Assembly (NCBI GenBank): GCA_934202005.1 | Contig: CAKPXP010000001.1 | Location: 186,001-250,000 of the forward strand | Length of the DNA stretch: 64,000 bases | Direction: 5' to 3' | Source: an uncultured Selenomonas sp. | GTDB lineage: Bacteria; Bacillota; Negativicutes; Selenomonadales; Selenomonadaceae | In this document: piece by piece, positions 1 to 8,121 of the stretch | Layout of the letters: every line of letters begins with the position of its first letter | Numbering within the stretch: the first letter of the stretch is position 1 | The notes under the pieces: generated by a model | What the model saw: only the letters and a program-made list of their open reading frames with translations | Databases searched by the model: none | Told to the model about the DNA's origin: nothing | Program-made: the position numbers and the translations under genes

Positions 1-826
1 CCGGCAGAAGACGGCCTTGGAAAAGCTGGAAGAAATCAATGTCCTGGAGCCGATTGCAAGAATCTATTACACGGATGCGCTGGCTGACGGCAGCTTCAGC
101 GGGGCCTTCCGCAAGTACTTTGCCGAGCAGTTCCTAGGGATGAGTTCCACCTCTTTGCAGCGGCTTCTCGTCCTGCGGAAACTCTGTCCCGAAGCGCGGG
201 AAGCTTTGCAGGATGGGACGATCAGTGACACGCTGGCCTCCGTCCTTGCCAATCGAGCCACGGAAGAGCAGCAGGACTACCTCAGGCGGCTGGCATCCGG
301 TGAAGCCCAGGGTACCGTGAAAGAGCTGGTGGAATCTTATAGAGATACCTCCTCCGAAGCAGCAGAATCAGAAGAACCGGCAGGAGAGGAACAGGCCCAA
401 GAGGCCGAGCCAGAAAACAGAGAGGACGCCGCGCAGATGGATGATGCGGCTGGAGCCAAGGAACCATCTGCTGCCGGAGCTTCATCGGACTGGAGCCTCA
501 CAGCCGACCCGGATGATCCACCAGCTGTTCCCGAGCAGCCGGATGAGGTGGAGACGGAACGAGAAGAGCAGCCACCAGCCCCCAGTGAAGCGGACTGGGA
601 ACGCCATGGACAGGAAAAGCTTTTCGACACCCCTGTACCGAAGAATCTCACGCCGGAAGAAGCGGAGAGTGAAGCCAATGACTGGCTGGAGCAGTGCTTG
701 AAGAGCGTGGCAGAGATGGCAGCGCAGAAAGCAGAGACAGCCCGTCAGGACGGTGACAAACGCCTGGCCGCGCAGTGGGAAGTTCGCAAGGCAGCAGTCA
801 ATCTTGTCATCGAGACAATCAAATAA
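1..826 (+). CDS. ParB/KorB-like DNA-binding protein, 5' end outside window
   Basis: The reading frame is open from the first bases, so the true start lies upstream; the TTG at 17 is probably internal. The visible N-terminal part (about residues 40-100) looks like the helical DNA-binding core of ParB-family proteins, with SSTSLQRLLVLRKL followed by an EALQDGTIS segment. A long acidic, Pro/Glu-rich linker follows, then a helical C-terminal domain that could dimerise. ParB/KorB proteins bind dispersed palindromes and act in partition and in coordinated repression of plasmid operons. Its position just upstream of repA fits a maintenance cassette. The 19-bp palindromes scattered through this window are candidate binding sites, which is inference. 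Family assignment is moderately sure. Confidence 0.6.
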   Translation, partial: RQKTALEKLEEINVLEPIARIYYTDALADGSFSGAFRKYFAEQFLGMSSTSLQRLLVLRKLCPEAREALQDGTISDTLASVLANRATEEQQDYLRRLASGEAQGTVKELVESYRDTSSEAAESEEPAGEEQAQEAEPENREDAAQMDDAAGAKEPSAAGASSDWSLTADPDDPPAVPEQPDEVETEREEQPPAPSEADWERHGQEKLFDTPVPKNLTPEEAESEANDWLEQCLKSVAEMAAQKAETARQDGDKRLAAQWEVRKAAVNLVIETIK

Positions 827-846
827 GGAGACGAACACCAGAAGAT

Positions 847-1311
847 ATGAAAGGATTCAGAATCTGGGCAGGGGTACTGATGGGCCTCTGCCTTCTGCTA
901 TATGCAGCAGTCTCCGAAGCGGCAGATCTTCCTGTCACTTCGCCGTTCGGCTGGCGGGTACATCCCATCTCAGGAACATGGAAGTTCCATTCTGGAGTAG
1001 ACCTGGGGTATGAGTACGGGACAGTCGTTCCGGCACTCTTCGACGGTACGGTCGTAGAGGAAGGCGACTTCTCGGATGGCTATGGCAACCATGTGACGCT
1101 GTACCATCAAGATTACGATACCTACACGAAATACTGCCACCTGTCTGCGATTTATGTGGAGACTGGGCAGTACGTCCAGCAGGGCGAAGAAATCGGGGCC
1201 GTCGGCTCTACCGGCTATTCGACCGGCCCGCACCTGCACTTAGAGTATATTGTCCGGAACCCGGACACAGGGGAATACGAGTACACCGATCCCCTGTCCC
1301 TGTGGCAATGA
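847..1311 (+). CDS. secreted M23 (LytM-type) metallopeptidase
   Basis: A 154-residue protein with a signal peptide (residues 1-22, ending near VSEAADLP) and a single LytM domain. Visible zinc-ligand motifs are HSGVD near residue 50 and HLH near residue 130 (GPHLHLEY). The family cleaves peptide cross-bridges of peptidoglycan. It lies between the ParB-like gene and repA, with a weak ribosome site. A longer frame starts upstream, but only the ATG at 847 gives a proper signal peptide. It probably opens the wall for pilus or conjugation machinery. All key residues appear intact. Confidence 0.8.
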   Translation: MKGFRIWAGVLMGLCLLLYAAVSEAADLPVTSPFGWRVHPISGTWKFHSGVDLGYEYGTVVPALFDGTVVEEGDFSDGYGNHVTLYHQDYDTYTKYCHLSAIYVETGQYVQQGEEIGAVGSTGYSTGPHLHLEYIVRNPDTGEYEYTDPLSLWQ

Positions 1312-1335
1312 GATGAATTGAAGGAGGAATGCGCG

Positions 1336-2436
1336 ATGCGTTTCAAGATTACGGATATCGACAATGAACGGTACTACCAGATGCCGAAGAGCCTTTTCTC
1401 GTATCAGGCATATATTGACCTGAGCCTGCAAGCGAAGGTCATTTACTGTATCTTAAAGGATCGGATGAGCTTGTCGCGCAGGAATCACTGGGTCGATGCG
1501 AACGGCGACATCTACCTCATGTTCCAGCAGCAGGAGATCGCCGACATCTTGCACATCAACAAATCCACGGTCTGCCGGGAGATGAAGAATCTCGTGGCCT
1601 ATGGCCTCATCGAGATCTCCGACCAGGGACGTGGCCGCTGCCATCGGATTTACATCAACAAGATTCGCGTGCCGGAGTTATCTGAGGAAATCCTGGACAT
1701 CGAATCGCAGCTTGGCGAGGCTGCTAGACAGGCAGAGGAGGAAGAAGCCAGGTACCAGGCGATGCTGCATCCCGAGCAGGCCGAAGCGGCAATCTGCAAT
1801 CCGCGAGTTGCATACGGACAACCGTCGGTTGCATATTCGCAAACGCGAGTTGCGCCAGGACAACCGCGAGTTGCATCTGGGAAACTCCAGGTTGCACCCG
1901 GACAACTGCAAGTTGCGCCAGGACAACCGAAAGTTGCACCAGTGCAACCTAATGATACTAACTTAGAGAACCTGACTAGTAAGACTGAGTGTAGTGAACC
2001 TGAGAGAAAGAAAAATGAGGAGGATGAGGAGGATACGCGCGCGAGCGCGCAACCGGCCCCCGCTCCCTCTTCGGATGATCCGGATGGCATCCAGGAGGTC
2101 TGTGACTTCTGCGCAGCCAATCTCCATCCGCAGACGCCGCTCGTGCCAATCGAGAGGGAGATGCTCCATGCATGGTGCCAGACATATACGCCGGAATGGG
2201 TCAGGGCCGCTGTGCATGATGCCGTCCTGTATGGCCATCCCACATTGCAGTACATGAGCAGAGTCCTGGAGAGCTGGAAGCAGTACGGCTTCCGTGTGCG
2301 TCCAGAGAAAAAATCCTATCCGCAGCAGCCAGCGGCAGGGGCATCTTCTTCGCGCCAGGCACGCAAGAATCCAAGCGCACAGCAGATGGTCGACAACGTG
2401 AAGGCCATGTGGGAGGACATGGGGGTAGAGTTATGA
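1336..2436 (+). CDS. repA: RepA_N-type plasmid replication initiator
   Basis: A 366-residue protein whose first 110 residues match the RepA N-terminal winged-helix domain: the stretch YYQMPKSLF, then LSLQAKVIYCILKDR, then an HTH with EIADILHINKSTVCREMKNL. Plasmids of this family initiate replication from iterons inside the rep gene. Such a repeat array is present here at 1801-1947. A C-terminal domain after the acidic linker (about 220-366) resembles DnaD-like loader domains in general shape. AAGGAGG at 1320-1326 sets the ATG at 1336. The stop overlaps the next start (ATGA). This strongly suggests that the window is a plasmid. Confidence 0.82.
   Translation: MRFKITDIDNERYYQMPKSLFSYQAYIDLSLQAKVIYCILKDRMSLSRRNHWVDANGDIYLMFQQQEIADILHINKSTVCREMKNLVAYGLIEISDQGRGRCHRIYINKIRVPELSEEILDIESQLGEAARQAEEEEARYQAMLHPEQAEAAICNPRVAYGQPSVAYSQTRVAPGQPRVASGKLQVAPGQLQVAPGQPKVAPVQPNDTNLENLTSKTECSEPERKKNEEDEEDTRASAQPAPAPSSDDPDGIQEVCDFCAANLHPQTPLVPIEREMLHAWCQTYTPEWVRAAVHDAVLYGHPTLQYMSRVLESWKQYGFRVRPEKKSYPQQPAAGASSSRQARKNPSAQQMVDNVKAMWEDMGVEL
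1801..1947 (+). repeat. seven 21-bp iterons inside repA (probable replication origin)
   Basis: Seven head-to-tail 21-bp units, each close to CCGCGAGTTGCACCAGGACAA, run without interruption. The GTTGC centre is present in all seven. They encode a seven-residue repeat of the form PRVAPGQ in RepA. In RepA_N plasmids the origin lies within the rep coding sequence and RepA binds iterons there, so this is the best origin candidate. An AT-rich stretch follows directly (about 1950-2030). Confidence 0.8.
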
Positions 2437-2981
2437 GCATGAGCAGCGAGAACGACGCGAAACTGCGGACATTGTCCGCCTTTCTCAAGATCTATCCATC
2501 CAGCCGTCTGGATGAGGAGGGGCTGACCATATACCTGCTCATGCTGGCGGATGTGTCGGCGGCAGAGCTTTCTGTCGCGATGCAGAAGATTGCCAGGCAC
2601 AGCAAATTCTTCCCTGCTGTCTCCGAGATCCTTGACACCGTGAAGCAGCTGCGCCAGCTCATCAATCCAGCGGGCCGCATCCCGTCTGCGGACGAAGCCT
2701 GGTATGAGGTGATGAGCCAGATCCAACAGGCATATCCGTACAAGCAGCCCAGTTTCTCGACGCCGGAGATCCGGAAAGCCGTGCATTACATCGGCTGGAG
2801 CATGATCTGCGAGACACCGGCTGGCGATATGAGCATCGTTCGCGCCCATTTCCGCGATATCTACCAGAACATGCTGCAACGCGGCAAGGATGAGCAGGAA
2901 ACGCGGGCCATCCTTGCGGCCCTGCCCGCAGGCAAGAAGGGCGATATTGTCCGGCGCGCACTGGCCGCCAAGACGATGTGA
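2433..2981 (+). CDS. helicase-loader-like replication protein (G39P-like)
   Basis: A 182-residue protein translationally coupled to repA (ATGA overlap). Residues 8-60 (LSAFLKIYPSSRL ... LSVAMQKIARHSKFFPAVSEI) resemble the N-terminal domain of phage SPP1 G39P-type helicase loader/inhibitor proteins. The rest is helical without a recognised catalytic motif. A role in loading the host replicative helicase at the plasmid origin is inferred from homology and position; biochemical function is uncertain. Confidence 0.5.
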   Translation: MSMSSENDAKLRTLSAFLKIYPSSRLDEEGLTIYLLMLADVSAAELSVAMQKIARHSKFFPAVSEILDTVKQLRQLINPAGRIPSADEAWYEVMSQIQQAYPYKQPSFSTPEIRKAVHYIGWSMICETPAGDMSIVRAHFRDIYQNMLQRGKDEQETRAILAALPAGKKGDIVRRALAAKTM

Positions 2982-2996
2982 GAGGAGGAGTCCATC

Positions 2997-3263
2997 ATGG
3001 AAAAAATCGCTTTCGGCATAGATGCCATCCCCGCAGCTATTTCGCACGAAGTCCCACAGAATTACGGCCTGTGGGACAAGAAGCTCTTCCAGGGCGTATC
3101 TCGAGTACGCCAGGAAATCCGGTGCCAGAACCGGCAGAATGCCGCCATGGATCTTTTGCATCTTGCGGCCCTATCTCTTGCCATGGTGCAGCAACTTGGG
3201 TACGAGGCATCTGACCTTGAATGGCTGCTGGACACGGAAGAGGAGGAACGGGAGCATGAATAA
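2997..3263 (+). CDS. small protein of unknown function
   Basis: An 88-residue acidic helical protein preceded by a strong AGAGGAGGAG ribosome site. It lies between the loader-like gene and the HTH gene and overlaps the latter by a few bases, so the three are probably one transcript. The segment AAMDLLHLAALSLAMVQQLGY could form a long amphipathic helix. No family recognised. Confidence 0.6.
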   Translation: MEKIAFGIDAIPAAISHEVPQNYGLWDKKLFQGVSRVRQEIRCQNRQNAAMDLLHLAALSLAMVQQLGYEASDLEWLLDTEEEEREHE

Positions 3264-3993
3264 GCAGCTGCCAGACATCGGCATATATCTTGCGGAGCAG
3301 GCTCTGAAAGAATATTATCGCCCGCGTCGGCAGATCATCCAGCTGGAAGAGGTCGAAGAGTTCTGCCGACAGGAAGCGTCACTCAATCTCTACCGGACTT
3401 ACCTGCGTTTGCAGCGTCAGCACATCGACCGGATCGTGGTCGGCATGGTGCTGGCCAATCTGGCAGAAGACGAGCAGAAATTTGTCCAGTACCACTACCG
3501 GGACAATATGGGCTATTACCTGATCACGCACAAGATCCCGTATTCCAGCACAGCCTTGGGCCGCATCAACAAGCGCATCCTGACGGATATCCGCACGCTG
3601 CTCTTTTACTCGCTTTCTGCCGACGATATCTTTCATCGCGCGAAAGTCATCAACATGCTCCACATCCTGGATTGGCGCATCATGGCCCTCTCTCGCAAAG
3701 ACCTCGTCGTCAAGACCGCCTGGCTCCAGGACTTGATGGAGAAGCGGCAGCGGTATCGCAAACTGCTGGACATCATGCAGGACTGCCTCGATATTCCCGA
3801 AGAGGAGCAGGATCTGCGGGATGGTGATGAGATTGCTCTGCTCGATGCCCTGCGGAACAAGGTCGTCGCCACAAAATTGCAGCACCCGAACTACAACGTC
3901 AGTGAGATTTCACAGATCAGCGGGATCTCAAAGCCGACAGTCAGCCGGAAACTGCGTCAGTACATGGTGGCTGCATATGCCTATATCCACTGA
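3256..3993 (+). CDS. HTH protein, candidate transcriptional regulator
   Basis: A 245-residue, largely helical protein ending in a clear helix-turn-helix (about residues 215-240: NVSEISQISGISKPTVSRKL). The overall plan, a helical body with a C-terminal HTH, is reminiscent of sigma-like or ArpU-like phage regulators, but no family was identified. The ATG at 3256 follows AGGAGGAACGGGAGC; longer upstream frames are not needed. It is the last gene before the pilus-operon promoter at 4028, which makes it a candidate activator of the shared promoter class. That link is inference. Confidence 0.6.
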   Translation: MNKQLPDIGIYLAEQALKEYYRPRRQIIQLEEVEEFCRQEASLNLYRTYLRLQRQHIDRIVVGMVLANLAEDEQKFVQYHYRDNMGYYLITHKIPYSSTALGRINKRILTDIRTLLFYSLSADDIFHRAKVINMLHILDWRIMALSRKDLVVKTAWLQDLMEKRQRYRKLLDIMQDCLDIPEEEQDLRDGDEIALLDALRNKVVATKLQHPNYNVSEISQISGISKPTVSRKLRQYMVAAYAYIH

Positions 3994-4027
3994 TTCCTGC
4001 CGAAAAAGTCAAGAAAAAATTGCCTCG

Positions 4028-4070
4028 TGAAAAAAATTGACAGTTTCGGCGTTAAATTTTCGGGTACAGT
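4028..4070 (+). promoter_or_regulatory. class-A promoter 1 (pilus operon)
   Basis: The motif TGAAAAAAATTGACAGTTT starts at 4028 and the -10-like TACAGT starts exactly 37 nt later at 4065. The same arrangement recurs at 18247, 26624, 41896, 49406 and 57968. A TTGACA is embedded but stands 22 bp from the -10, too far for ordinary sigma-70, suggesting an activator or unusual sigma factor. Confidence 0.65.
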
Positions 4071-4120
4071 AAGGGCATGGGCAAAATTGGGAATGGATGA
4101 GAAAGGAGTCGCGTGTATCG

Positions 4121-4672
4121 ATGAAACTCACGGAACGTGTAAAAAAGAATCTGGGAACGGCGGCGTTCCTGCTTGCGGGATTGGGAGTCTTCTGGCTGTC
4201 CGGCCACTCCATCGACCTGCCGAAACTCCCGCAGGAGAATGCCTTGTTCTTCTTGAACACGACAGCCAGTCTGCCGCAGGGGCTTTACATGCGCATCCCC
4301 AACTGGTTCCTCCGTGATGGGGATTATGTCGCATATGTACCCACGAAAGAAACGGAAGAGGTTGCCGTCAGCCGTGGCTGGCTGCAAATCAACGGACTCT
4401 TGCTCAAGAAGATTGGTGCCATGCCGGGAGAAGGCTATGACATCAATCCCTCGAACATGCAGTTCTCCGTTCAGGGTCGGTATCTCGGCCAGGTATCCCC
4501 AGAAGACCGGGAAGGCAATGCGATGCCCGTCCATTACGGCAAGCATGTCGTGCCGTCTGGAGAATTCCTGCCAGTCGGTACCTCGCCGCGCAGCTTTGAC
4601 GGACGATATACCGGCACGGTGCCGATGCATCACATCCGCGCAAAAGTCATTCCCGTGGTCACGATTCGGTAA
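4121..4672 (+). CDS. TraF-like S26 peptidase
   Basis: A 183-residue membrane-anchored protein with one N-terminal transmembrane helix (about residues 12-30). The S26 signature follows: a serine in TTASLPQGLY (candidate nucleophile near residue 50) and a lysine in LLKKIGAMPGE (candidate general base). The second half fits the S26 fold, ending near PVVTIR. RP4 TraF belongs to this group and processes or cyclises the conjugative pilin. Here it heads the pilus operon and may instead process TrbC from the second operon. GAAAGGAG at 4101-4108 lies 12 nt before the ATG. Confidence 0.72.
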   Translation: MKLTERVKKNLGTAAFLLAGLGVFWLSGHSIDLPKLPQENALFFLNTTASLPQGLYMRIPNWFLRDGDYVAYVPTKETEEVAVSRGWLQINGLLLKKIGAMPGEGYDINPSNMQFSVQGRYLGQVSPEDREGNAMPVHYGKHVVPSGEFLPVGTSPRSFDGRYTGTVPMHHIRAKVIPVVTIR

Positions 4673-4699
4673 GACGTAAGACAGAAAGAAGGTTTCCGT

Positions 4700-5224
4700 G
4701 TGCGATTTCCTGAGCATCATCAATTCGAGTGGACAGGCTATGATACTTACTACGAGCATGTTATGCCGCAGATTGAGACAATCCTGCGCCGCTCCTTGGC
4801 TGATCCAGATGAGCATTATCTGATCGCCATCAACGAGGCAGTATGCAATGCTGCACGGTATGCGACTGCCGGGCCGGAGCAGGCGAAGATACAGATCCTC
4901 ATGCTGCTGAATGATGGCGACATCAAGACCATCGTGCAATCCGATACGCGTCCTTTCGATGTCGTGCGTTTCCGGCAACAGCTGCGGAATTTGGCTGATG
5001 ATCCGGAACTTGCGCATAGAGACTGGGGCCAATATACTGCTGCATCATCAAAAAGCAGGGGCTACTGGATCATGCTGATGGCTTGCGATTACATCGCAAT
5101 CGACGTGAGTGGCAAGCGCGTGACACTGTGTGCCAAGCGTCCGTTCCGGCCCTGGCATATCCGGAAGCGCATCCAGAATCTCGTGCAACGCTTGTACCTG
5201 GAACGGAACGGGGTGATCTTTTGA
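4700..5224 (+). CDS. RsbW-like anti-sigma/serine kinase (GHKL ATPase)
   Basis: A 174-residue protein with the GHKL N-box INEAVCNAARYA (about residues 44-55) and a G-box-like SRGYWIML near residue 115, the arrangement of RsbW/SpoIIAB anti-sigma kinases. Such kinases bind a partner and phosphorylate a STAS antagonist. GTG start after AGAAGG. Its stop overlaps the next start, so it is coupled to the phosphatase gene. With the STAS gene at 6342 it forms a full partner-switching set. The target (sigma factor or pilus component) is not evident. Confidence 0.75.
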   Translation: MRFPEHHQFEWTGYDTYYEHVMPQIETILRRSLADPDEHYLIAINEAVCNAARYATAGPEQAKIQILMLLNDGDIKTIVQSDTRPFDVVRFRQQLRNLADDPELAHRDWGQYTAASSKSRGYWIMLMACDYIAIDVSGKRVTLCAKRPFRPWHIRKRIQNLVQRLYLERNGVIF

Positions 5225-6261
5225 TACCGTCAATCTTACTGATTCAGAAAGAACCGCAGCTGCTTGCTGACCGCTTGCAGGAGCTTCTAGGGCAATCCGT
5301 TCAGATCCGCGCATCGACAACTGGGATGGCCGGGATGGATGCTTACCAGCAATACCATCCGCTGATTGTCTTGGTGGATGAAGATCTGCCGGATTTCAGC
5401 GGCATGTCCATCGCGACCATCCTCAAAGATATCGAGAATGCACCGCGCTGTCTCGTGTATCTGCTCATCCAAAGCGATTTGCTGGAGCATACTCGGGCAG
5501 ACCGATACATCGCAGCAGCGACTCCGCAGGACATCCTTGTCGAGCAGATCCGAGCCGATTTTGAACTTTTGACACGGCAGGAGGCATCGGAGAGCTACCA
5601 GAATGCCGTGAAGATGCAGAATGACATGTTGCCTCGTGCCATCAAGACTTCCGCATTCCGTGCAGGCTCCATATTCTCGGCATACAATCGTCTTTCTGGC
5701 GACAGCATCAATTTCTGGGCGAATGACGAGAAACTGTACGGGTATCTTGCCGATTGCGAAGGCCATGACCTGGCAAGCTATGGGCAGGTCGGCAGCACCT
5801 GGCTGAGTCTCAAGAAGGCTATGTGGTCGTACCAGGTCGGCATCCATAAGGAGCTGTCCGATGTGATGGCAACTGTCAACCAGGATTACGTCACGCTCTA
5901 CGACAGGACAACCATTGTTCCGTCCCTGGCGTTTTGCCTGGACTGTCAGGCAGGCGTCTTGAAATACTGTCCGGCAGGCATCCCGTCGCTGTTCATCCGG
6001 CGACGTGGCAAGGCTGATTTTGAAGCCATACCGCTGCAATCACCCCTGCTGGGGTATGAGATGGAGAGCCGGTTTCAAGAACAGCAACTGCCTCTGACGA
6101 ACGTGGATACCATCGTCTTTTCATCGGATGGCTTGAGTGACCTCTTGCTTTCGGAGTGGCAGGAGGCAAAGCTTCCATCATCCAAGCATGACGATGTTTC
6201 GGCCATTTACATCAAGATTCTGGCCGATGTCCATGATGGACATCGAGTGATAAAGCAATAA
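5221..6261 (+). CDS. receiver-PP2C phosphatase (RsbU/SpoIIE-like)
   Basis: A 346-residue protein starting at a TTG that overlaps the previous stop. Residues 1-115 form a response-regulator receiver-like domain; IVLVDEDLPDFSG carries an acidic acceptor-type position. Residues 140-346 form a PP2C/SpoIIE phosphatase domain with YLADCEGHDLASY and IVFSSDGLSDLL as metal-binding motifs. RsbU-type enzymes dephosphorylate STAS antagonists and release the kinase partner. The last codons (ADVHDGHR) are supplied by one of the 19-bp palindromes. Confidence 0.78.
   Translation: MIPSILLIQKEPQLLADRLQELLGQSVQIRASTTGMAGMDAYQQYHPLIVLVDEDLPDFSGMSIATILKDIENAPRCLVYLLIQSDLLEHTRADRYIAAATPQDILVEQIRADFELLTRQEASESYQNAVKMQNDMLPRAIKTSAFRAGSIFSAYNRLSGDSINFWANDEKLYGYLADCEGHDLASYGQVGSTWLSLKKAMWSYQVGIHKELSDVMATVNQDYVTLYDRTTIVPSLAFCLDCQAGVLKYCPAGIPSLFIRRRGKADFEAIPLQSPLLGYEMESRFQEQQLPLTNVDTIVFSSDGLSDLLLSEWQEAKLPSSKHDDVSAIYIKILADVHDGHRVIKQ
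6226..6244. repeat. 19-bp palindrome copy 1
   Basis: Exact GATGTCCATGATGGACATC. It lies inside the 3' end of the phosphatase gene and encodes DVHDGH. First of a cluster of three copies within 93 bp. Confidence 0.9.
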
Positions 6262-6264
6262 GAG

Positions 6265-6283
6265 GATGTCCATGATGGACATC
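6265..6283. repeat. 19-bp palindrome copy 2
   Basis: Exact copy with one extra G-C flanking pair, 39 bp after copy 1, between the phosphatase stop and the STAS gene. Confidence 0.9.
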
Positions 6284-6299
6284 CGGCGGACCAGTATAG

Positions 6300-6318
6300 C
6301 ATGTCCATCATGGACATG
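6300..6318. repeat. 19-bp palindrome copy 3
   Basis: CATGTCCATCATGGACATG: the outer base pair is swapped from G-C to C-G, so symmetry is kept. Two further flanking pairs also match (AGC...GCT). It lies just upstream of the STAS gene. Confidence 0.88.
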
Positions 6319-6341
6319 CTGGCTGGAAGGAAGGAGAGCAT

Positions 6342-6632
6342 ATGCAGTATGTAAGCATCCAAAATGATACGGCGACACTGGCTGTCAGCGGGTATTTCAA
6401 TTTTTCCCGCTGCAAGGCCGTCAAAGCCGAGCTGGGGACAGCCTTTCAGAATGGCTGCACGAAGGTCATTGTTGATTTCGGAACCACGCAGTTTATCGAT
6501 TCCGCAGCCATTCGTATGCTGTGCGATATCCGCGATCAGGTACATCCCGAGAACTTTTCTGCGCGGAATGCGACGGGCAAGACCCTGACGCAGCTCAAGA
6601 GTGGCAACCTGGACAGCTGGCTGAAGAACTAA
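6342..6632 (+). CDS. STAS-domain antagonist (anti-anti-sigma-like)
   Basis: A 96-residue protein with a complete STAS fold pattern: an N-terminal strand TATLAVSGYFNF, then TKVIVDFGTTQFIDSAAIRML with the usual Ser after Asp (about residue 53) as phosphoacceptor. It matches SpoIIAA/RsbV antagonists that are phosphorylated by GHKL kinases and reset by PP2C enzymes, both of which are encoded just upstream. GGAAGGAAGGAGAG precedes the ATG. The three palindromes separate it from the phosphatase gene. Confidence 0.82.
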   Translation: MQYVSIQNDTATLAVSGYFNFSRCKAVKAELGTAFQNGCTKVIVDFGTTQFIDSAAIRMLCDIRDQVHPENFSARNATGKTLTQLKSGNLDSWLKN

Positions 6633-6648
6633 GAAAGGAGGAGTTGCC

Positions 6649-8121
6649 TTGATTGCCATTTATGTGAGTCCGGATCAGACGCAAGTGGTACGGGCAAAAT
6701 TGCACAAGAAAGAGCGTGTCGTCATCCAGCAGACCTGCCGCATCGCACAGTCTTTCCTGCCGCAGCAGGCGTATGAGACAGATGATGGAGCCAATCGATG
6801 CATCGATTGCTTTATCGACCTCTTTCAGAGCGTGAGTGAACAGATAAAGCTTCGGAAAGACGATGTATATCTTGTCCTGCCGGATTACCTGTTCTCCATG
6901 ATTGACTGCTTCAGCTTTGAGACAGAGGACGGCATCCGTGAGCATATCCGGTCAGTCACGCAGAAAAACCTGGAAGAGATCTGCTATGCCAAGCCTATCT
7001 TGACAGCACCAGAGCCACAGCAACGACTCGTTACGGTCTGTGCGCTGTCTCGCAAGTTGATCGATTGCATCTATGAGGCTGCGGATGAAGAGCAAGTGCG
7101 CCTGGTGTCGGTTGAGTCCGCAGGAATCTCATTCCTGCGCTGTACCGGCGTCTTCAATAAAGAAGAGCTGGTGTTGCAAGCCTATCAGAAGCAGGCTACC
7201 TTCACAGGATACAGCAGCAACGGCGGCCTGTTCAAACTGGATGCCCCAGAGCTGTCCCTGGAGAACCTGGGGCATATATCCACGCAGGATGCCGATCAGC
7301 TGATTCGTCAGTACATGGTGGAATTTGAGAGCGTCGCACATCAGACGTTTGAATTCCTTAACCAGGATCTGCCGTATACACTCCTGATGCCGCCGCGCTT
7401 AATGCAGGCATTTCCGGTATTTCGGGAACGCAAAGCCACGGCCCATCATTTCCCGGATTATATCGATCCCGGAGACATCCCGGAAGAAGAGGATGAGCTG
7501 TGGATGTGTGCGGTCGGTACGCTGGCACAGGATATCGATTTTTCATCCGATGCATTCCTGGACGTGCTGGATGCGTATGAGAGCATCCAATCCGGCAACG
7601 TCCTACCAGAAGACATCCTGAAGAATACGCAGAAATACCAGAAGATGCAGAAAGCACTGCGCTACACCAAATTCGGCATCCTCGGCATGTCGGCCCTGAC
7701 CGTCCTGGAACTCGGTGCCATCTTCTTTCTCTCGAATGTGCAGGTCCCGCCAGGACTGGAGCAAGATTATCAGTCGGCACAGTCCTCCATGGATAGCATC
7801 AACAAGGAACTGGACTTGATCCATACGCGCCAGAAGGAACATGAGTATCCAATAGAAGCGTATGCAGCCCTCCTATCAGACCTTCCCGAAGGCATCGGCT
7901 TCAACTCCATTGAGATTGGCGATGCCAACAAGAAAGATGACAGCAAGTGGATCAAGGCAAAGGTCGTCGCCGACAATCCGCTGAAATTCCAGGACTATGT
8001 GGCGTCCCTCTCGCGGAATGCACTCTTTAATGGCGTGTCCATCCCGCAGATCGCGTCGGATTCATCGACGAATTACAAGACGGCAGACCTGACCATCGGA
8101 AAGGGGAATCTGAGCCAATGA
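6649..8121 (+). CDS. PilM-PilN-like type IV pilus assembly protein
   Basis: A 490-residue protein. Residues 1-320 look like the actin-like PilM domain (MIAIYVSPDQTQVV; DDVYLVLPDYLF; LVSVESAGISFLR). One transmembrane helix lies near residues 344-362, followed by a periplasmic PilN-like coiled-coil and ferredoxin-like region. In most type IV pilus systems PilM and PilN are separate; here they appear to be one polypeptide. TTG start after AAAGGAGGAG. The stop overlaps the next start. It would connect the cytoplasmic ATPase to the inner-membrane alignment complex. Confidence 0.65.
   Translation: MIAIYVSPDQTQVVRAKLHKKERVVIQQTCRIAQSFLPQQAYETDDGANRCIDCFIDLFQSVSEQIKLRKDDVYLVLPDYLFSMIDCFSFETEDGIREHIRSVTQKNLEEICYAKPILTAPEPQQRLVTVCALSRKLIDCIYEAADEEQVRLVSVESAGISFLRCTGVFNKEELVLQAYQKQATFTGYSSNGGLFKLDAPELSLENLGHISTQDADQLIRQYMVEFESVAHQTFEFLNQDLPYTLLMPPRLMQAFPVFRERKATAHHFPDYIDPGDIPEEEDELWMCAVGTLAQDIDFSSDAFLDVLDAYESIQSGNVLPEDILKNTQKYQKMQKALRYTKFGILGMSALTVLELGAIFFLSNVQVPPGLEQDYQSAQSSMDSINKELDLIHTRQKEHEYPIEAYAALLSDLPEGIGFNSIEIGDANKKDDSKWIKAKVVADNPLKFQDYVASLSRNALFNGVSIPQIASDSSTNYKTADLTIGKGNLSQ

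Noticed and set aside
1801..1947. CRISPR-like array
   Set aside because: The 21-bp units are contiguous without spacers and stay in the repA frame, so they are iterons.
4037..4070. TTGACA upstream of the pilus operon as an ordinary sigma-70 -35 box
   Set aside because: It is 22 bp from the only plausible -10, and the other five promoters of this set keep the 37-nt motif spacing without keeping TTGACA.
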